DNA of 64,000 bases from Cyathus striatus (taxonomy: Eukaryota > Basidiomycota > Agaricomycetes > Agaricales > Nidulariaceae), in assembly GCA_025738555.1 (NCBI GenBank), contig JAOVFP010000015.1, positions 1,550,001-1,614,000 on the forward strand, read 5' to 3'. Under the pieces are notes generated by a model, which searched no databases, was not told the origin of the DNA, and saw only the letters and a list, made by a program, of their open reading frames with translations. A program made the translations under genes and the position numbers. This document shows positions 1 to 13,590 of the stretch, one piece after another; within the stretch, counting starts at the first letter, position 1; every line of letters starts with the position of its first letter.

Positions 1-663
1 GCAACATCTCTCACGGTACGCCGAATATGCTTAAGACAAGGCGATTTGGCTATAGGTATAAACATTTGAACAATAATTGATTAATTGCTTTGGTACATGT
101 TTTGCTCGAACTATAAAATATACACGATACGATGCAACTACGCAATTCAGCAAAAAGTAAAAGTGAATGAATGGGAGGCTCAGAGAAAAAGTTCGAAGAT
201 GCCAAGCTACGAAAACGTTAAAGCTAAAAGTTTGAAATCTGTACGAAAGGAATTGCATGTGCAGTAAAATGGAAGGCGAAATGCAGTATAAGTTTTGAGG
301 TGTATGGTACATAAATGCGAAAGGATGGGTGAGTTATAAACAGCGGTAATGCCTGAAACTAATTGTTAACTGGTGAAAAATAATTATGGATACTTGCAAG
401 GGATGTGCTATGTACGAAAATGAATCACGATGTTTTCTTGATGAGAAGACCTTTTTTAAGTTATGTTCCGGTTTGCGATGGTATTATGGGATGCGATATG
501 TTTGCGGGATGAAAACCATGACCAGACAAACTCTCCAATGATGGGCGTACTTCAAGCGGTCCTATTTGATGCAAAAAGATAATCTAGGTCGAGTAAGATT
601 TCGATGGTGATGAGCGAAGTGTATAGCTGGTGCAGATCCGGGGATAACCACAAGCAAAGTACT
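1..663. other. intergenic, no gene seen
   Basis: Only short frames of under 100 codons without family resemblance. It is the downstream flank of the PUF gene. I see no RNA gene or repeat. Confidence 0.5.
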
Positions 664-3610
664 TCAATAGCCATAATATGCGCGCTGGAGGACAAGATCA
701 TCAACACGGGTGGGGCCGAAGCATAAGAACCAAAGCTTCACGAACCATTCTATCACTAAGATTTAAGATAGTAATTCAGTTGGGTTGATCGTCTTTTCAG
801 GAACAGTGCTCGACTTACAATAACCAAATGACTTTAGAACCAGTCTTGCAGCCCCGCAAGGTAACAATATGTCCTTTGATGCAGTCGTAAAGTAGGCCTC
901 TCTGATCTTTATCCGCCTACAGGAAAAAACATAATCAGTAAAGTCAAATTTCCCCATACGAAAAATCGTGCGTACTGTCGGTAACACACTCGCTATCAAC
1001 TGGCTTCCGGTGGGGGAGAGAGCCATGTCAACAATCATCGCCCTTCTTGCCCTGTGCGGATCAATAAGTCAGCCTTTGATGCCGAGGGAACGCCGCAGAA
1101 TTCCGAAAAGGAGAGAGATGGACTGCTTACCCTTTGGCTGGCTCGCACATACGCTTTACGACTTTATCTAACGTGTCTTTGCCGCCTTCCTTCAACGCCT
1201 TCATCACAGACTTGGACCCTTGTTCGTTGGTAGCGAACTCGAGGAAACCTTCTAGAAGATGGTCAAGTGTCATGTGCCTATGCTTCTCAGAACCATGCTC
1301 TAGGACTGGGGAATAGGTAACGTATTAGTACCAAGGCGCGCCAGACGGGAACCACTCATGTCACTTTACAAGTAACCGAGAGGAAGGACGTACTGTGCTG
1401 GACGCAGTATGCTCCCCACTGGTTCTTCGTTACCTCACTGAAGATGGCGTGGCCTTGATTGAGTAACTCATCGACGATGCCGTCCTTGGCTTCCTCCTCC
1501 AGATTCTCGAACGCATGCTACGGGGTAATCGTTTATGAGCAACCACCGCCGACGCCGATGAAGATCCAACAGGACACATGGGTTCCTCACCTGAACGACC
1601 AAGGAACCTGTTTCATGACAGGCGAGAGATGCCCACTTGCCCTTCAAGGATTTGTTGACACTACACGTATGCTCAGAGAAGTCGACGGGGGGGTCTGAGA
1701 GATTGGACTCACTATGTGAAGATCGGAGGCGCAGGTGGCGTCCACGACAACTCCATGATCTATGGGAAAATGTCAGATCAGCGGCGGAAAACTAAGGATA
1801 TATTTATAACGGACCTTGCTCCAGACATGGGATGCGTGCTTGTTTACGAGAGTCTGCGCTGGATCTCCGACAAGGAGTTCCGATACGATGAGCAGGCGGA
1901 TGTCCTCTTCGCAGTCAAGAGCTTTCTGAAGAACGTGGCACCCGTAGCAGTTGGTAGCTAGCTCGACGATACGTCCCCTGTAAAGGCGAACCATATCGGG
2001 TCAGTCATCTGACAAGAAACAGAGATACTGGTTGTTGACAACTTACTTCATGCATGATACGATCTTGCGACGTTCATCAGGGGTCGATGCGGCCTCAAGG
2101 CATCGTTGAACCGCCCAGTTCCCAAACCTACGAAGAATATACTAAGGCTGCGGGCGTTTGACAATATAGGACTGCGCTTACCGATGGGCCATCATCTCGA
2201 ACCCTCGCATGCAAATAGCATCCACGATCTTCGCCCGTTCATCGCCGTCGGCCACTTTGAGCTTCTGCTGGAGGAAGATGGATGCCTGCTGATCAGAAGA
2301 CTTGATGATACGTTGCACGAAGACGTCGTAAGGCGGGGACGACGATGGGTGAAGGAGAGATAAGAAGTTGATAGGCTAGACAAAGAAATAGCGCGTATAT
2401 ATTAGCGCTAAGTGATGTAAAAAACTATAATACAGAATAAAATACCTCATGAGCGCCGGGAAATGACTGCGAATGGGATTGAGTGGACCGGTGGTACTGG
2501 GCATTGAACGCTGGCCTCAGCGCGAAATCGTCGATGGGCGACTGTCCTAGATTACTGAAGTCCATGGTAGGCTTCTCGTTAGAGAGACGCCTAGGCTCGA
2601 TATTTTGAACTGCTGAAATCTGCTGCTGGAGCTGAAACACCTGCTGTTGCTGATACTGTTCCTGCTGCGCACGAAGCTGGCTCAGGCGCCAGTCAATGGA
2701 GGGGCGACGCTGAAGAGTTTGGCGAGGCGATGAGTAAAGCTGGTTCAGTGCTGAGTGGGACTGGGAATGATAGATTGTATGCGCTGGCTGAGGAGCAGGA
2801 GTAGGGGGCTCAGCAAAAGGCTCAAAGGTGCCGGAAGAAGCTGGAGCGGTAGTCGGAGTAGCATTTAGCTGGGAAAAAGAAGCAGTGGAGGTGAACGAAG
2901 ATGAAGGTTGAAGAAGCGGCTCCTGTTGCCTTTGAGCATTGGAAGTATAGTTTTGGTCGAATAACAAGGAGGATTGATGTAGATAGGGAAAGGATTGTGA
3001 TGGTTCGATCGAAGATTGGACTTTTACATCAAAAGATTTCGGGGGAGATAGGTCTGTAGGTGTTAAAAGAGCGGATGAAACAGATGCTGGGGAGAAATCT
3101 GGAGACTTGGGTGAAGAAGTAAGGTCGAGTGTAAGAGGCGGTTTGGGAGCAGAAGCGAATGGGGCAGGAGAATCGAGATGAAGTGTACGAAGCATCTGCT
3201 CGACATTGTGCTGAAATTAAGACGCATACATCGTGAGTTTTAAGAGGGATTAATAGGAAAGATGATATACCAACCGTATCATATAGGTCAGATAGTGCCT
3301 TCTTCCTACCATCTCCGATGGCGCCGATGTCTTTAGGACGTGTAGCAGCAGGCTCAGGGGGAAAGAGGTCTTCCCGAGTGAAGAAAGGAAAGTTAGCATT
3401 ACCGGCAAGTTCTGACCGGCTTTGAGGTTGGAAATCAATCCCTGGGGTACGATGAGGTGTATCAAGAGGCTCTGGCCACGACGAAGGTTTGAGTTTTTGA
3501 GGCTGCGGGGCCCAAATGGACGCGCTTAGACCTGAGGCGTCTCTGGACTGCGTGGCAGGGATGGTGTCATAGAGGGGAAGGAAGGGCGGGGAGTGGCCAG
3601 GAGGAACCAT
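664..3610 (-). CDS. Pumilio-family (PUF) RNA-binding protein, 13 exons
   Basis: Post-transcriptional regulator expected to bind mRNA 3'UTRs in the cytoplasm. I could join 13 exons in phase (2160 nt, 719 residues): 3610-3275, 3210-2446, 2375-2182, 2127-2047, 1977-1815, 1759-1713, 1660-1591, 1517-1394, 1305-1131, 1051-976, 916-819, 755-746, 684-664. The first ~370 residues are disordered, rich in P/S/Q, with SIWAPQPQ near residue 30 and a poly-Q coiled stretch. PUF repeats follow: PPYDVFVQRIIKSSDQQAS, FGNWAVQRCLEAA, NCYGCHVLQKAL, LACHETGSLVVQHAFE, NQWGAYCVQHILEHG, TGSQLIASVLP, GCKTGSKVIWLFDRM, ending AYYGY. The DQQAS and LACHETGSLVVQH blocks resemble the Jsn1/Puf2 branch (inference; I see no RRM). 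Donors GTTGGT, GTCCGT and GTTCGT are weak but needed for phase. Exon 12 has only 10 nt. The start sits in good context after a CT-poor leader. The gene looks intact. Confidence 0.93.
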
Positions 3611-3619
3611 GGGGAAGGA

Positions 3620-6600
3620 TGAATACGGAAGCTAGATGGTGGTGGTCAAGGAAAAACATGGAGACAGGCGCCGAAGTTGGATTTTATAACGTCGGCGAGG
3701 AGCGTCCTTCTGTGAAGAGGAAAGCATTTCACATCCAAATCGGGTTCTTGCAATGCCAATTTGAGCAGACCGACTTCCTCTCTCGCACCACGCTTCAAGC
3801 GCCGCTTGATTACGCGTCAAATTTCAACTTCCTCCGCCTGCGACTCCCCGCCACTTACTCCTCCCTCCAGCCTTCTTGCTTTTACTTCCAAGCTTTGCAC
3901 TGCATTTCTGAGCCTATCTTCTTGCAATTAGATGTGCGCGTGTTCAGAACCAATGTTTCCAACAGTCCTGGCCATTGCGTGGGCCACTTGGAGCTCCGAC
4001 CATGACAGCGACGATCGAGCGGCAGGACAGCGAGCTATCACAACCGGATGGAAATTCAGCGACATAAAGAAACCTTAGTATGTTCATCGAGAACGTCGAT
4101 CCATTGAGTCTAGAGCTGCGCAGTTATCATTCGGCCTAATATGCAAGGTAAGTTTGGAGAAAGATTATAGTTGTAACTTGTATGATAGAAGATAGTTGGA
4201 AAAGACTTGAAAAAGGCATCGCGCAAGAAGTGTGTTACCGATTGACTCCTACAGAACCTGGAACCGCCTCAAATCGACTAGCCGAGTCTCTAGCCGATCT
4301 CCCGAGACGTATCAAGCGGTTGGAAGGAGTAAAGGTCATAACACGCTACCTGTTCGTCTGACCATAATGGAAACGTTGCTCGTTTTGTTGCAGCGACAAA
4401 AGAGTAGATGGTGGACTACGGAAGGCAACGAGGAAGCTACTCATGTACCAGTAAACTGTGCGTATCAGTTCATATCCCACGTATATCCCCTTCTGAACTT
4501 TCTCCGAGATATCACAGCAAGATGCCCAACGATGCATATTATGAACATGGGGAATACCTTCGGAGAACTTGCTCCATGAACCTGGATACCAACACGCCTT
4601 ACGTCTCAGCTGTTGTGAAGTCTATGATACGAAACATGAAAGCGATCGTCAAGACATGGACGTCCAAGGGAAGATCCAAGGAACCAACTTGAACTCGTGA
4701 TACAAAGATGATGGACATATATATCCAATGCTTCTCCCGCGAACAGTCCATTGTTTGGCTGAGAAAACATGTCGACGCTTATCAGGTACCGTGATGAGAT
4801 CGTGTGCCATATCATTCTCGACATCTTCATCTCTTCCCTTTCACTCAGGATTCCTAAGAATATCTCGACATAACCTGCACTTCTGAGACTTTTCTGGAGC
4901 GCTGTGCCAAGCCTGGGTGATTGGGGCGTGGGTGTGTGTCTAATGAATTAACTCAAGTATCTGAGCGGGAACGTGTTGCACGAGTGGTTGTCCCGAAGGC
5001 GTTAGAAATCGAATATTATGGAATCTGCTTTGTTAGGATTTCGAATGGCACAAGGAGCTGAGCCTGCCGTATGAGCATTTGGACAATTCAAATTGTTGTT
5101 GAGAACCCTATGTTCATTTCACGACTTCCGATGAGCGCGAAGTCTAACTATCTCCTCCAGGCGCAAGAATGTATGTACTAGGTACGTGAAAACGGCGAGC
5201 GAACCAGATGCTCCCTCAAGAACCACCGGACAGGTCGAGCAACTTTATCATTTCTCCTTTGATCATAGTTTCATTGGTGCGACTCAAGGTTGACTCGTTT
5301 CGTTTGATTTATCTGTTCCTCAAACAGTATGTGAACTCCCTTTCAATCCGGGGCGCACCTGGAGCGTGCTAGTTTACTTCTTGAACGGTTTCCTGGTCTG
5401 GGGATGATTCAATCGAAGCGCAGCGTCTATGATTAATTGTGTGATACTTTCAAGGACCGCGAATAATGTTCGCGCCCACTCAGGTCCACCGAGCAATGCG
5501 CCAGTAAGTCATAAGCACGAGGTAGAGAGTACATGGACATGCGCTCTTAGACTCCTTCAATTCAATGCAACACACTTCTGGAAGATGCCTACTCCTTTGG
5601 CCGGGGGTTCCAGGCAACGGGAAAAACCTACCGATGCAAACATCTCTCATGGCAAAGTAGGATTTGCGTTAACACGGAGATTCGAGTGTTGGGATAATCT
5701 ATTTAACTGGTGTAGATCCTTCTTTCATCTATGAACGTGACTCTATCAACCACTCTTCCAGCCAGAAGAAAGGAAAGGCACAGCACGTAGTTTTTAGTCT
5801 GTAGATTCTCAAGCTCTGTCGGCCCGTCGGAGGGATAAGCTGAGAATTACCGTCGTCGAGAAGACGGAGATAGTCCAGTATCCATTTTTAGCCCTCAAAC
5901 TATTTCATCCAAGAGCACAATTCGCTCAATCGTGGGATGGGAGCAGACATGTTTAGGACGGAAGGAGGCATTGCGTAAGCTCTTCTCAAGGTCGAATCTC
6001 TGTTATGAAACCAAGACAGCTGAAATTCGGCATTGGCTGAGCGAATACTTCTAGCAAGGGTGTGGTGGCTACGAACCCCAAACGAACCCTGTGATGTTGC
6101 GTTAGGTATGACCTAAATATGTCTGAAGGAATAATCCTGACTTCTGAGGTACAAATTGCTATTACTTCATGAACTCTGACATGAGAGGACAATGACTCGA
6201 ACGTGAATGACAACCGGTAACAGCGTAAGGTGTTGTTGCCGAGTGGGTTCGAAGTAAATATCGTAGCCAAAATACTGAAAATCGGTAACCTCACTAGGTC
6301 AATATGTGATAATCAGGTGGCTTATATCTAAAATTAGCGCCGCTAGGTACCGATACTACAGCCATTTAGAACAAGTAGCATGATAGTGGTTAAAGCAAAT
6401 ACCTACGATACAAAATAGCAGTCAATTATGGTATTGAATATTCACCTCCTGTTGGAGCAGTTCCGAACGATGATTTCATGGGGCATTGGACTTTCGGGGA
6501 AGTTTATTAATTCACGGCTGAAAGTATGGAAAGATGGCGATAACCCGTCGAATCGCCCAAACATAAACATTCCCAATTAAATTCCTGTCTGTTCTTCACC

Positions 6601-9600
6601 CACTCACTGGAGAATGACAGAATAAACAGCCCGGTAGATATATGATAACATCTTAGTAGGTATGGCAACAAGTCCCTCGGCACCAACGAAATATCTTGTT
6701 CCAACACGAGGGGGGCACTTAACTCTCCTTTATAGAACGAATTAAAGAACAGTTTACATCTCGGTGGGAATTAAATAAACCCGACTCCTGCCAAATTAAT
6801 CGTAGTACGCATTGACCTGGGAAAGCCAGAACCTTGTGGGGGCAACTCCATCCCAATCATAGGGATAGTGTCGAATCGCACCCGTAGTGTTGATGGACAG
6901 GTGTCATTTGCAAGAAAGGTATGGGAGAGGTCTGCATAAAGCGCTCGGTGCCGCGTCGTCTTCCTGGCCGAAATACCCTTCTCAAGGCGCACATAATCGA
7001 TCCTTCTTGCGGCGGTGGCGTTCTGTATCAATAATCCAGTGTGGAGTAACATCAGAATTTCTTGCCTTGGGAGGCAAGTGTGCTGATTGCGCGACGGTAT
7101 ATATGTCACGAATTACGATACGAGCCTTACTTACGGATAATAGTCAAACTATGGCGGGTAAGATGACGCACAAAAATTAACTGTTTCAAGCTCCGAAACG
7201 AAACTTGCCTTGTAAAATCAGTACTTACGGCTCTGCGCAATGGAAGTAGTATGGTAAGAAACCTGAGGGGAAGGTTAATGAACATAGAAATGAAATATCC
7301 ACCTTCAATCCACCACGGGATCCATGCGTTGCCTAATCTCGTCGCCTGAGTATTACTAACGGAAAAATTCCTTCCAGTCCTGTATGAGGCGATCCATCCA
7401 CTTCGCGGGAGAAGCTATCGAATTGCATCTATTACAGTGAATTAACTTAAAAGAGACTATTCATCCGCTGAGTAGCAGAGGTCACTGGTATATTCACCTA
7501 TTGAAGGAGTGGTGTAATCTTTATTCGATCCGCAACCCGTGCCTGGCTGCAGTAAGTATATATGAATGGAGACAAAGAATATCGTTACCCCGTCTCCACG
7601 ATACAGTCTGCACCATGGAACTCCTAAGACGAAATACATAGGACTGCTTTACAGAAGCTGAACGAGAAAAATAGTGGCTGAAGTGCGTGTAGAACAGTCA
7701 TCGGGGGAAAGATAAGACCAGGAAGCAACAATTAGATGCTCGGATATAGTACGCTTGGGACGGCACGAAGATAGTATGACCAGTATCCGCAGAGTGGTTG
7801 AGCTTAATGAGCGGTGGATTGACTCTACAAGCAGTAAGATGGAACTGCACTTCATGTATCATCATCCATTTCCTTCGGACAGCCGTTGAAGTTCAGCGAT
7901 GATAACGCGAAAGCGAATACTGGAGTGGGGGTGAGTGGAAGCAGCTATCACAGCGTGGGCGTCAAATGGCACATCTTCGCGGCTACCTCCCGCGCACTTC
8001 CGGGATTTCGGCCGACGCTTCTACTTGTATTTCCTGTTTCTTTCGTGTCATCCAATTCCATGGACATTGGATGGTGGCAGTCTTAATTTCCGTTTGCTAT
8101 AAGAGGACATCACATATTTCGCCTTCAGGTATTTATGTAACGTGATATAATGAAATCGATTTCCGAGGTGACATGCGTTTCTCATAAAACACAAATAAGT
8201 AAACCGGACCTTTGGTTAATCCCTGGGGGGGGTGGGGGTGGGATTTGATAAGGCAAAGTCCTGCTTCGTCACTAGAAGAATTGTCGTTCGAAAGGGGTTT
8301 CTTCCTGATGATATCTATATGCGGGTCCGGTTAAAGCTTGATATTTAACTGGAGACTGATACGGTACACATAACCAAATGGTTTCATCCCAATCGCAGGA
8401 CCCAAGGGGCCGGTGGGTTTTGAATTAATTGCGAGGAATGCGCTTTCCGTTGCTGAACCTGAACCTGGTATAACCATAGAGAAATAAGGTATTCGTGTGG
8501 GAAGTTTTACCATTATTATTTAGGTATACGTGCCATTTGACCTCGGCTGATTTGAACAGGTAATAAGTATCGTCGTTATATCCAGATTGGACCAGCCACG
8601 AATATTCTAGTAACGATTAATCGAAAATGAAACCCACTAAATATTCAAACTCACGAGGTGCCAAGGTATTTCAATGTCCGTGGTCCTATTTTTTCTTTTG
8701 CCCAAGTCAATGTTTTAGGCTGCGCTGAGTTTACAAAGACTGCGGAATAGTCCGTTCAACCCCGCTCGGCATCTTCCGTCCGAATACCGAATCACGTTCA
8801 TGCGCGCTTTGTCTTGTTTCCCTCCTCGCATTTTACAGCAATTTTCCAATCTCTCTTCTCCAATAACAAAAACGTGGATACACTCTCCCGTATAACGGCG
8901 TAACTAATTCCATCTGTTCCATCGAACAACCTACAATTTGTTCAGGAATGAAAAGAAACATCTGCATGTATAAATTAATCCCTAGTAGCCAAGACTCGGC
9001 GAGAACCTTTGAAAGCCGGGCGAGTCCCTACCGATGCACTGAATATCCGAAATACGGGAACTGCGAGTCGGATTACAAGGCTTTGAACTGAGGAAGGGGT
9101 TTTGAATTGGTCGACTAGGTTGTACCAAGATATTGGAGTTTCGACTCTATCGAAACACCGTATGGAAACAGTCCAATGATCACGGAAACGAGGGTGTGTA
9201 TTATCATATATCATATCGCATTCACGACCCCAGTTCACTGACTCAGCCTACGCCCATTGACTTCAGTGATTCAATTATCCAACCAAGTCCGCTTACATTG
9301 ATACGCCGAAATTAATCGAAAACATATCTTATCGGACCGTAACTAAATCATGGATTACCGACTTACTAAATCCCTTCACGATACCCAAAGGTACGCACTA
9401 ATACCTCCCATGGCCAGTCACCCTGAAAAAAAGACACTTGTTAGTCCGTGCTCGGACTTTATCACCATGTACGATCTCAATAATGGTACGTACCCCACCG
9501 CCTCCAAGTTCCAGACCAGCCAGCTCTAGCCCTCCAACAAAGTAACCATACCTCAAAACCGATCTTATCACCATTGAATATTGCAAAGTAACCAGTTCGC

Positions 9601-9950
9601 CGATCTTATCATAACGTATACCACAAGATATCTCCGCACCGGAAAAGCAAATAAAAGCCACCGGTTGCTCCACTTTCCCCTTCCTTCCTTCCTCCGTCTC
9701 CGACCTCGTCAATCTAGCAACACACCCAAACCCACGGTACCCCAGTAATCCCAAACCAACGACCCCCGTCTCATATATCCAAAAACATGCATACCAAGCA
9801 AGAAATACAAAAATAACATACTTAGACTTTCATTACGAAGTGAACAAAGCCCAGATGCTCCGTTGTGGTGGTGATGATTCGACTTGCAAATCGTACACGG
9901 TACACGTTCTACGCACGATCATGAGTAAAGAAGTGCGTAAAAATAACAGT
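3620..9950. other. gene-poor stretch, no supported gene
   Basis: About 6.3 kb with only short frames. Around 4240-4330 (+) a frame reading LAESLADLPRRIKRLEGVK looks protein-like but stops at once and I do not recognise it, so it may be a relic exon. A G-run lies at 8225-8241. The first few hundred bases are the PUF upstream region. I saw no transposase, reverse transcriptase or RNA gene. Confidence 0.4.
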
Positions 9951-9983
9951 GAAGGTTCAAGGCGGTGTGTATAGACTAATACG

Positions 9984-10330
9984 TAGAATGTCATTCCATC
10001 TAATAAAGTACGTATCCACTTAGAAGGGCAAGTTGAACAATTCACAAGGGTACTACGCATATCGAAGGTTCAAGGCTGTGCGTACTTCGTAGAATGTCAT
10101 TCTATCTAATAGAGTACGTATCCACTCGAGTTCTATCTCGACAACTCACAAGAACTACACCGAAATACATATCAGAATGACATTCCATCTAATAAGTACG
10201 TATCCACTTAGAAGGGCAAGTCGAACAATTCACAAGGGTACTACGCATATCGAAGGTTCAAGGCTGTGCGTACTTCGACTCGAGTTCTATTTCGACAACT
10301 CACAAGAATTACACCAAAATACATATCCCG
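9984..10330. repeat. compound tandem repeat (~190-bp period)
   Basis: Two half-units alternate. The long one begins AGAATGTCATTCCATCTAAT (9985 and, slightly changed, 10174) and runs through an AAGGGCAAGT..GAACAATTCACAAGGG block to GGTTCAAGGCTGTGCGTACTTCG. The short one (10090, and again near 10280) carries CTCGAGTTCTAT.TCGACAACTCACAAGAA. Copies differ by a few bases only, so the array is young compared with its surroundings. A GTATCGTATC microsatellite follows at about 10420-10450. Confidence 0.85.
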
Positions 10331-10550
10331 AAAAACATATACAAAAAACAGGATGGTATCAAAATCTAACTATGTAATGTAATGGTATTCACAAAGTGCT
10401 GCGTGCAATCAGTCCGTATGTATGTATCGTACCGTATCGTATCGTATGTAACTATGTGCGAATTATGCATTGCAAGAAAATCGAACGAAAAAAAGAGATC
10501 CAGCCATCCATAGCATAATAACCAAAAAGGCTGTATTTTTACCCCGCCAG

Positions 10551-12920
10551 CTAAACCTCCCTCTTACTCATAACGAACGCACTTTCCCAACAAGGCGTCA
10601 TAGGATCAACACTGGCAACCCTCCAATTACCAACAAAGTTCCTCCCATTGACGATGTACCCATAAAACAAGACATGATTGACAGCTGGATACCTCTAACA
10701 CCGTTTCTCAGCGCCCTCCAAATAAAACGAAAAAAAGAAACACATACAGCCATCCTCAATATCCCAACCAACCCATCCCAAGGCCGAACGCGCCCATAGA
10801 ACGTATAAGCGTTCCACGCTAATGCATGTCTATGATCGGTCTACAACCCATGAGCCACCATAGTAAAGGAGAGAGGGAGAACTCACCCGACCACTAACAC
10901 AAACACCTCCAACACCAGGTACACACTCAGGAACCCAAGCACGCCCATGAGTCCTCCTCGTCCGATCCACAAACACCCCCTCAGAACCATCAAACGAAGG
11001 CTGCCCATCCGGATTCTGATCGCCCTCCATCTCAAACTGCAAATTCAACGGACGCACTTCCTCCTCATCCTCATCCTCCTCATCTTCCTCACGCGGCGAA
11101 GAAGAGCCAGAACCCAATCCAACACTCTCAAAAACCCTTGCAACAAGAACCCTCTCCTCCTCTTCCCTCTCTTCCCTCCTAACCTTCTCCAGAACGTCCA
11201 AACGCTTCCGACAGCGCTCACACGCCTCCTCCCTGTGCGCACTCTTCTTTTCCTCATCAAACGTCTCGTAAACCCACTCCGGCCCCGTCCGCATCTGATA
11301 ATCCGTCCTAATCCTCACCCGATCCCTATCGTGTGCCTCATACGAAGTCGGTGGCAGCGGAGAAAAGGAAACTCCTCCAATGCGACCGGGAAACCACGCA
11401 TTGCGCATTCCTTCTCCGCCATCATGTTCTACTACCAATTCGCCTTCGTGATCCTCGTATCCGTGTCCAGTTGGAACGTGCATAGAGCGGGAGCCAGAGG
11501 AGGATGCGGGGACAGCATCGTTCTCGCCCAACGCAAAGTGCTCAAAGAGACGCATGAAGACAGGCTGCGTGGTCACTTCCATCCCCATCTCGCTCAGCCC
11601 TCCTTGCGGATTATGTGCATTGCGTAAGAGGTTATGAGAGGCCATTTCGGAAGGAATAAGGAGACGTCCTTGCCATTGACCAGAAAGACTTCCGGGGGTA
11701 TACGTGTACCCGGGTAAAATCTTGGGTCGAGGGACATACGCATCCCCACACAATCTATGCCTCCACCAATCGGCGTCGAAGAGGGTACTGTAATCTTCCG
11801 GTGGGGGAGGCAATCTCGAAGTAGAAGAAGGAATAAGGGAAAGCGGGGCCTCGTGGACTTCTCTGTTGCCCAGATCCCAATTCCACACCACGCGGTCTCC
11901 CATGCGTGCACCCATGTAGCCATTCACCTCGCGCATGTCTTCCTTGGTGGGGCCCTCGACGCCCCTTTGTAGGGCCTCCTCGCGGTTTTCTGGGAGATGG
12001 GGGGGAATGCCGAAGGGGATGACTTCGCGGCGGGAAAAGTAGACGAGCTTGGCGGCGGTGGTGATGAGGGGGATGGAGATGTCTGGGACGGAGCCAAAGT
12101 GGTGGGGGAGGACGACGGCGTTGGGGTAGATGGGGTATGGGCCGTGATGGGTGGGCATGGAGCCGGGTAGGGAGACGGTGTCGGGTTGTGAGGAGATGGG
12201 GAGGGTGTAGTGGGCTGGAGGTGCGTGTGATGATGCGTACTGTCGTATGATTAGATAGTGAATAGCAGACAGAGGGGGAGGGACATACGCGGTAGGGAAC
12301 GAGGACAAAAGGCAGGAGGAGTGACACAATCAGCTCCCTTTTCGCGGGTGGCTCTGCAACCAACTTCTCTACACACGATGAGCACATGGAGTACACACAA
12401 AGGCAAAAGCCTCACCTCTGGTGGTAAACAACCACATCAACCACACCGCACACGCATTACCAGGACTATCACGGGGCCATCCCGCATTGAGCCCCGCATC
12501 CTCATAGAGCCTCCCCACGACCCAGGCCTCGACGAACGCCTCCACACCGGCCCACTCGAGCTGGCTGCGATTCTTGCCATCATTCTCGAGCATCATCATC
12601 CATGCGCGGAGCAGGGCATCCTCTGCGTCCTCGTGGAAGACATCACCGGTGCGGATGACGCGCAGGGCATGGCACCACGAGACGAGCTGAGCTGCGAGAT
12701 CGGGTGCATGGGGGGTGTATGCCCTGCGTGCTATTGCGCCACTATCGAACTTGAGACGGAAGATGCGGGCGAGGAGATGGGGGTGGGCGAGGGCGGTATG
12801 GAAGGCGCGGTTGACCTGATGGAGGGCACAAAGGGCGTCGGGTGGGCCGTGGGGAGTGGAACTGACGAGGCGGAGTGCAATTTCATGGAGAATCTCAGTG
12901 GGGACGGTGGATATGTGCAT
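10551..12920 (-). CDS. F-box protein, large basidiomycete family
   Basis: Probable substrate adaptor of an SCF ubiquitin ligase. The start at 12920 gives MHISTVPTEILHEIALRL, the F-box, at the very N-terminus. Exons: 12920-12416, 12368-12289, 12239 to about 10887, then two exons near 10835-10750 and 10660-10551. Family landmarks in order: LLENDGKNRSQLEWAGVE, ACAVWLMWLFTTR, AKRELIVSLLLPFVLVPYR, AHYTLPI, THGPYPIYPNA, AAKLVYFSRREVIPFGIPP, GMRNAWFPGRIGG, TGPEWVYETFDE with a CxxC (CERC), WNAYTFYGRVRPWDGLVG, LFYGYIVNGRNFVGNWR, and the end ESAFVMSKREV. I know this order from many Agaricomycete F-box proteins, whose function is unstudied. The splice donor before WNAYTFYGRV is unresolved: the consensus donor at 10886 gives the wrong phase. 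The last two exons lie in frames that a simple ORF call would miss. Confidence 0.88.
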
Positions 12921-13239
12921 GTGCGGGGCGGGGAATGGGAAGCAGTTCAGAGGCCATCTCTGAGTCTTAAGTACGACCACACACCAAGAATACAGAATGC
13001 CTGGGAATTACGTAACTCACAGACCCCCTCCATCTCAGATCCCACAACTATTCCCACGCAACGCTATTCGCGGCCTTTTCAATGATCGGAGCTCTCCTCC
13101 CGATCAGATCCCTTGCGTAAGTACGCCGTTGATGGCCCCATCCCCGGCTCACCTTCTTTGCCTCCTCCCGCCGGCCGCCCCTTTCAACTTTCCATCCACA
13201 CGCAAATCATCCTATCTCGTAACTCATTAAATCTATCGT

Positions 13240-13590
13240 ATGTACCCCAACCACAGCACATTCTACCTCTCCCACCAATACCCCCGTGCAAAGTACCATC
13301 AAATGATTTACGTTACCCCACTTCCTCTTTCATCCCACTCCTCAAAGTTCGTGATTCCCGCTGCCAGCGACATCCATCCGGGAACCGGGAACTCGCAGTG
13401 CAACGAACCACTTACCCCGGTAAGCTCCTCAAGTTCCCCGTCGTTAACCCCTCCGGAAAATCCGCAATCAGCGTTATCCTGCTGAACCTCAAGAAGTGAT
13501 CACCACTCCGCCTATCCCTCTGGCACCTACATTCCATACCCATTTATCACACCGCTACCACAACAGTCTCCGTCGATAATGGAGGTAAGC
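13240..13590 (+). CDS. possible 5' part of a P/S-rich gene
   Basis: Divergent from the F-box gene, 320 bp away. An ATG at 13240 follows a pyrimidine-rich leader and opens a frame through KYHQMIYVTPLP and a serine run. The frame stops at 13483, but splicing a short intron (donor at 13420 or about 13432-13435, branch-like GTTAACC) bypasses this stop. One option continues into PSGTYIPYPFITPLPQQSPS before a GTAAGC donor at 13584; the other gives a stop at 13577-13579. I do not recognise the family and cannot find the next exon. It could also be a relic. Confidence 0.3.

Noticed and set aside
763..1038. A frame suggesting a broken last PUF repeat
   Set aside because: It is a mixture of an exon, an intron and a shifted exon. 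The correct splice (976 to 916, then 819, 755-746, 684) restores the full repeat, so the PUF gene is not a pseudogene.
3029..3610. A 193-codon frame running through the first PUF intron
   Set aside because: After residue ~112 it reads intron and then exon 2 in the wrong frame; splicing at ACG|GTTGGT to CAG|CAC gives the conserved product.
10470..10799. A 109-codon plus-strand ORF
   Set aside because: It is the opposite-strand shadow of the last exons of the F-box gene.
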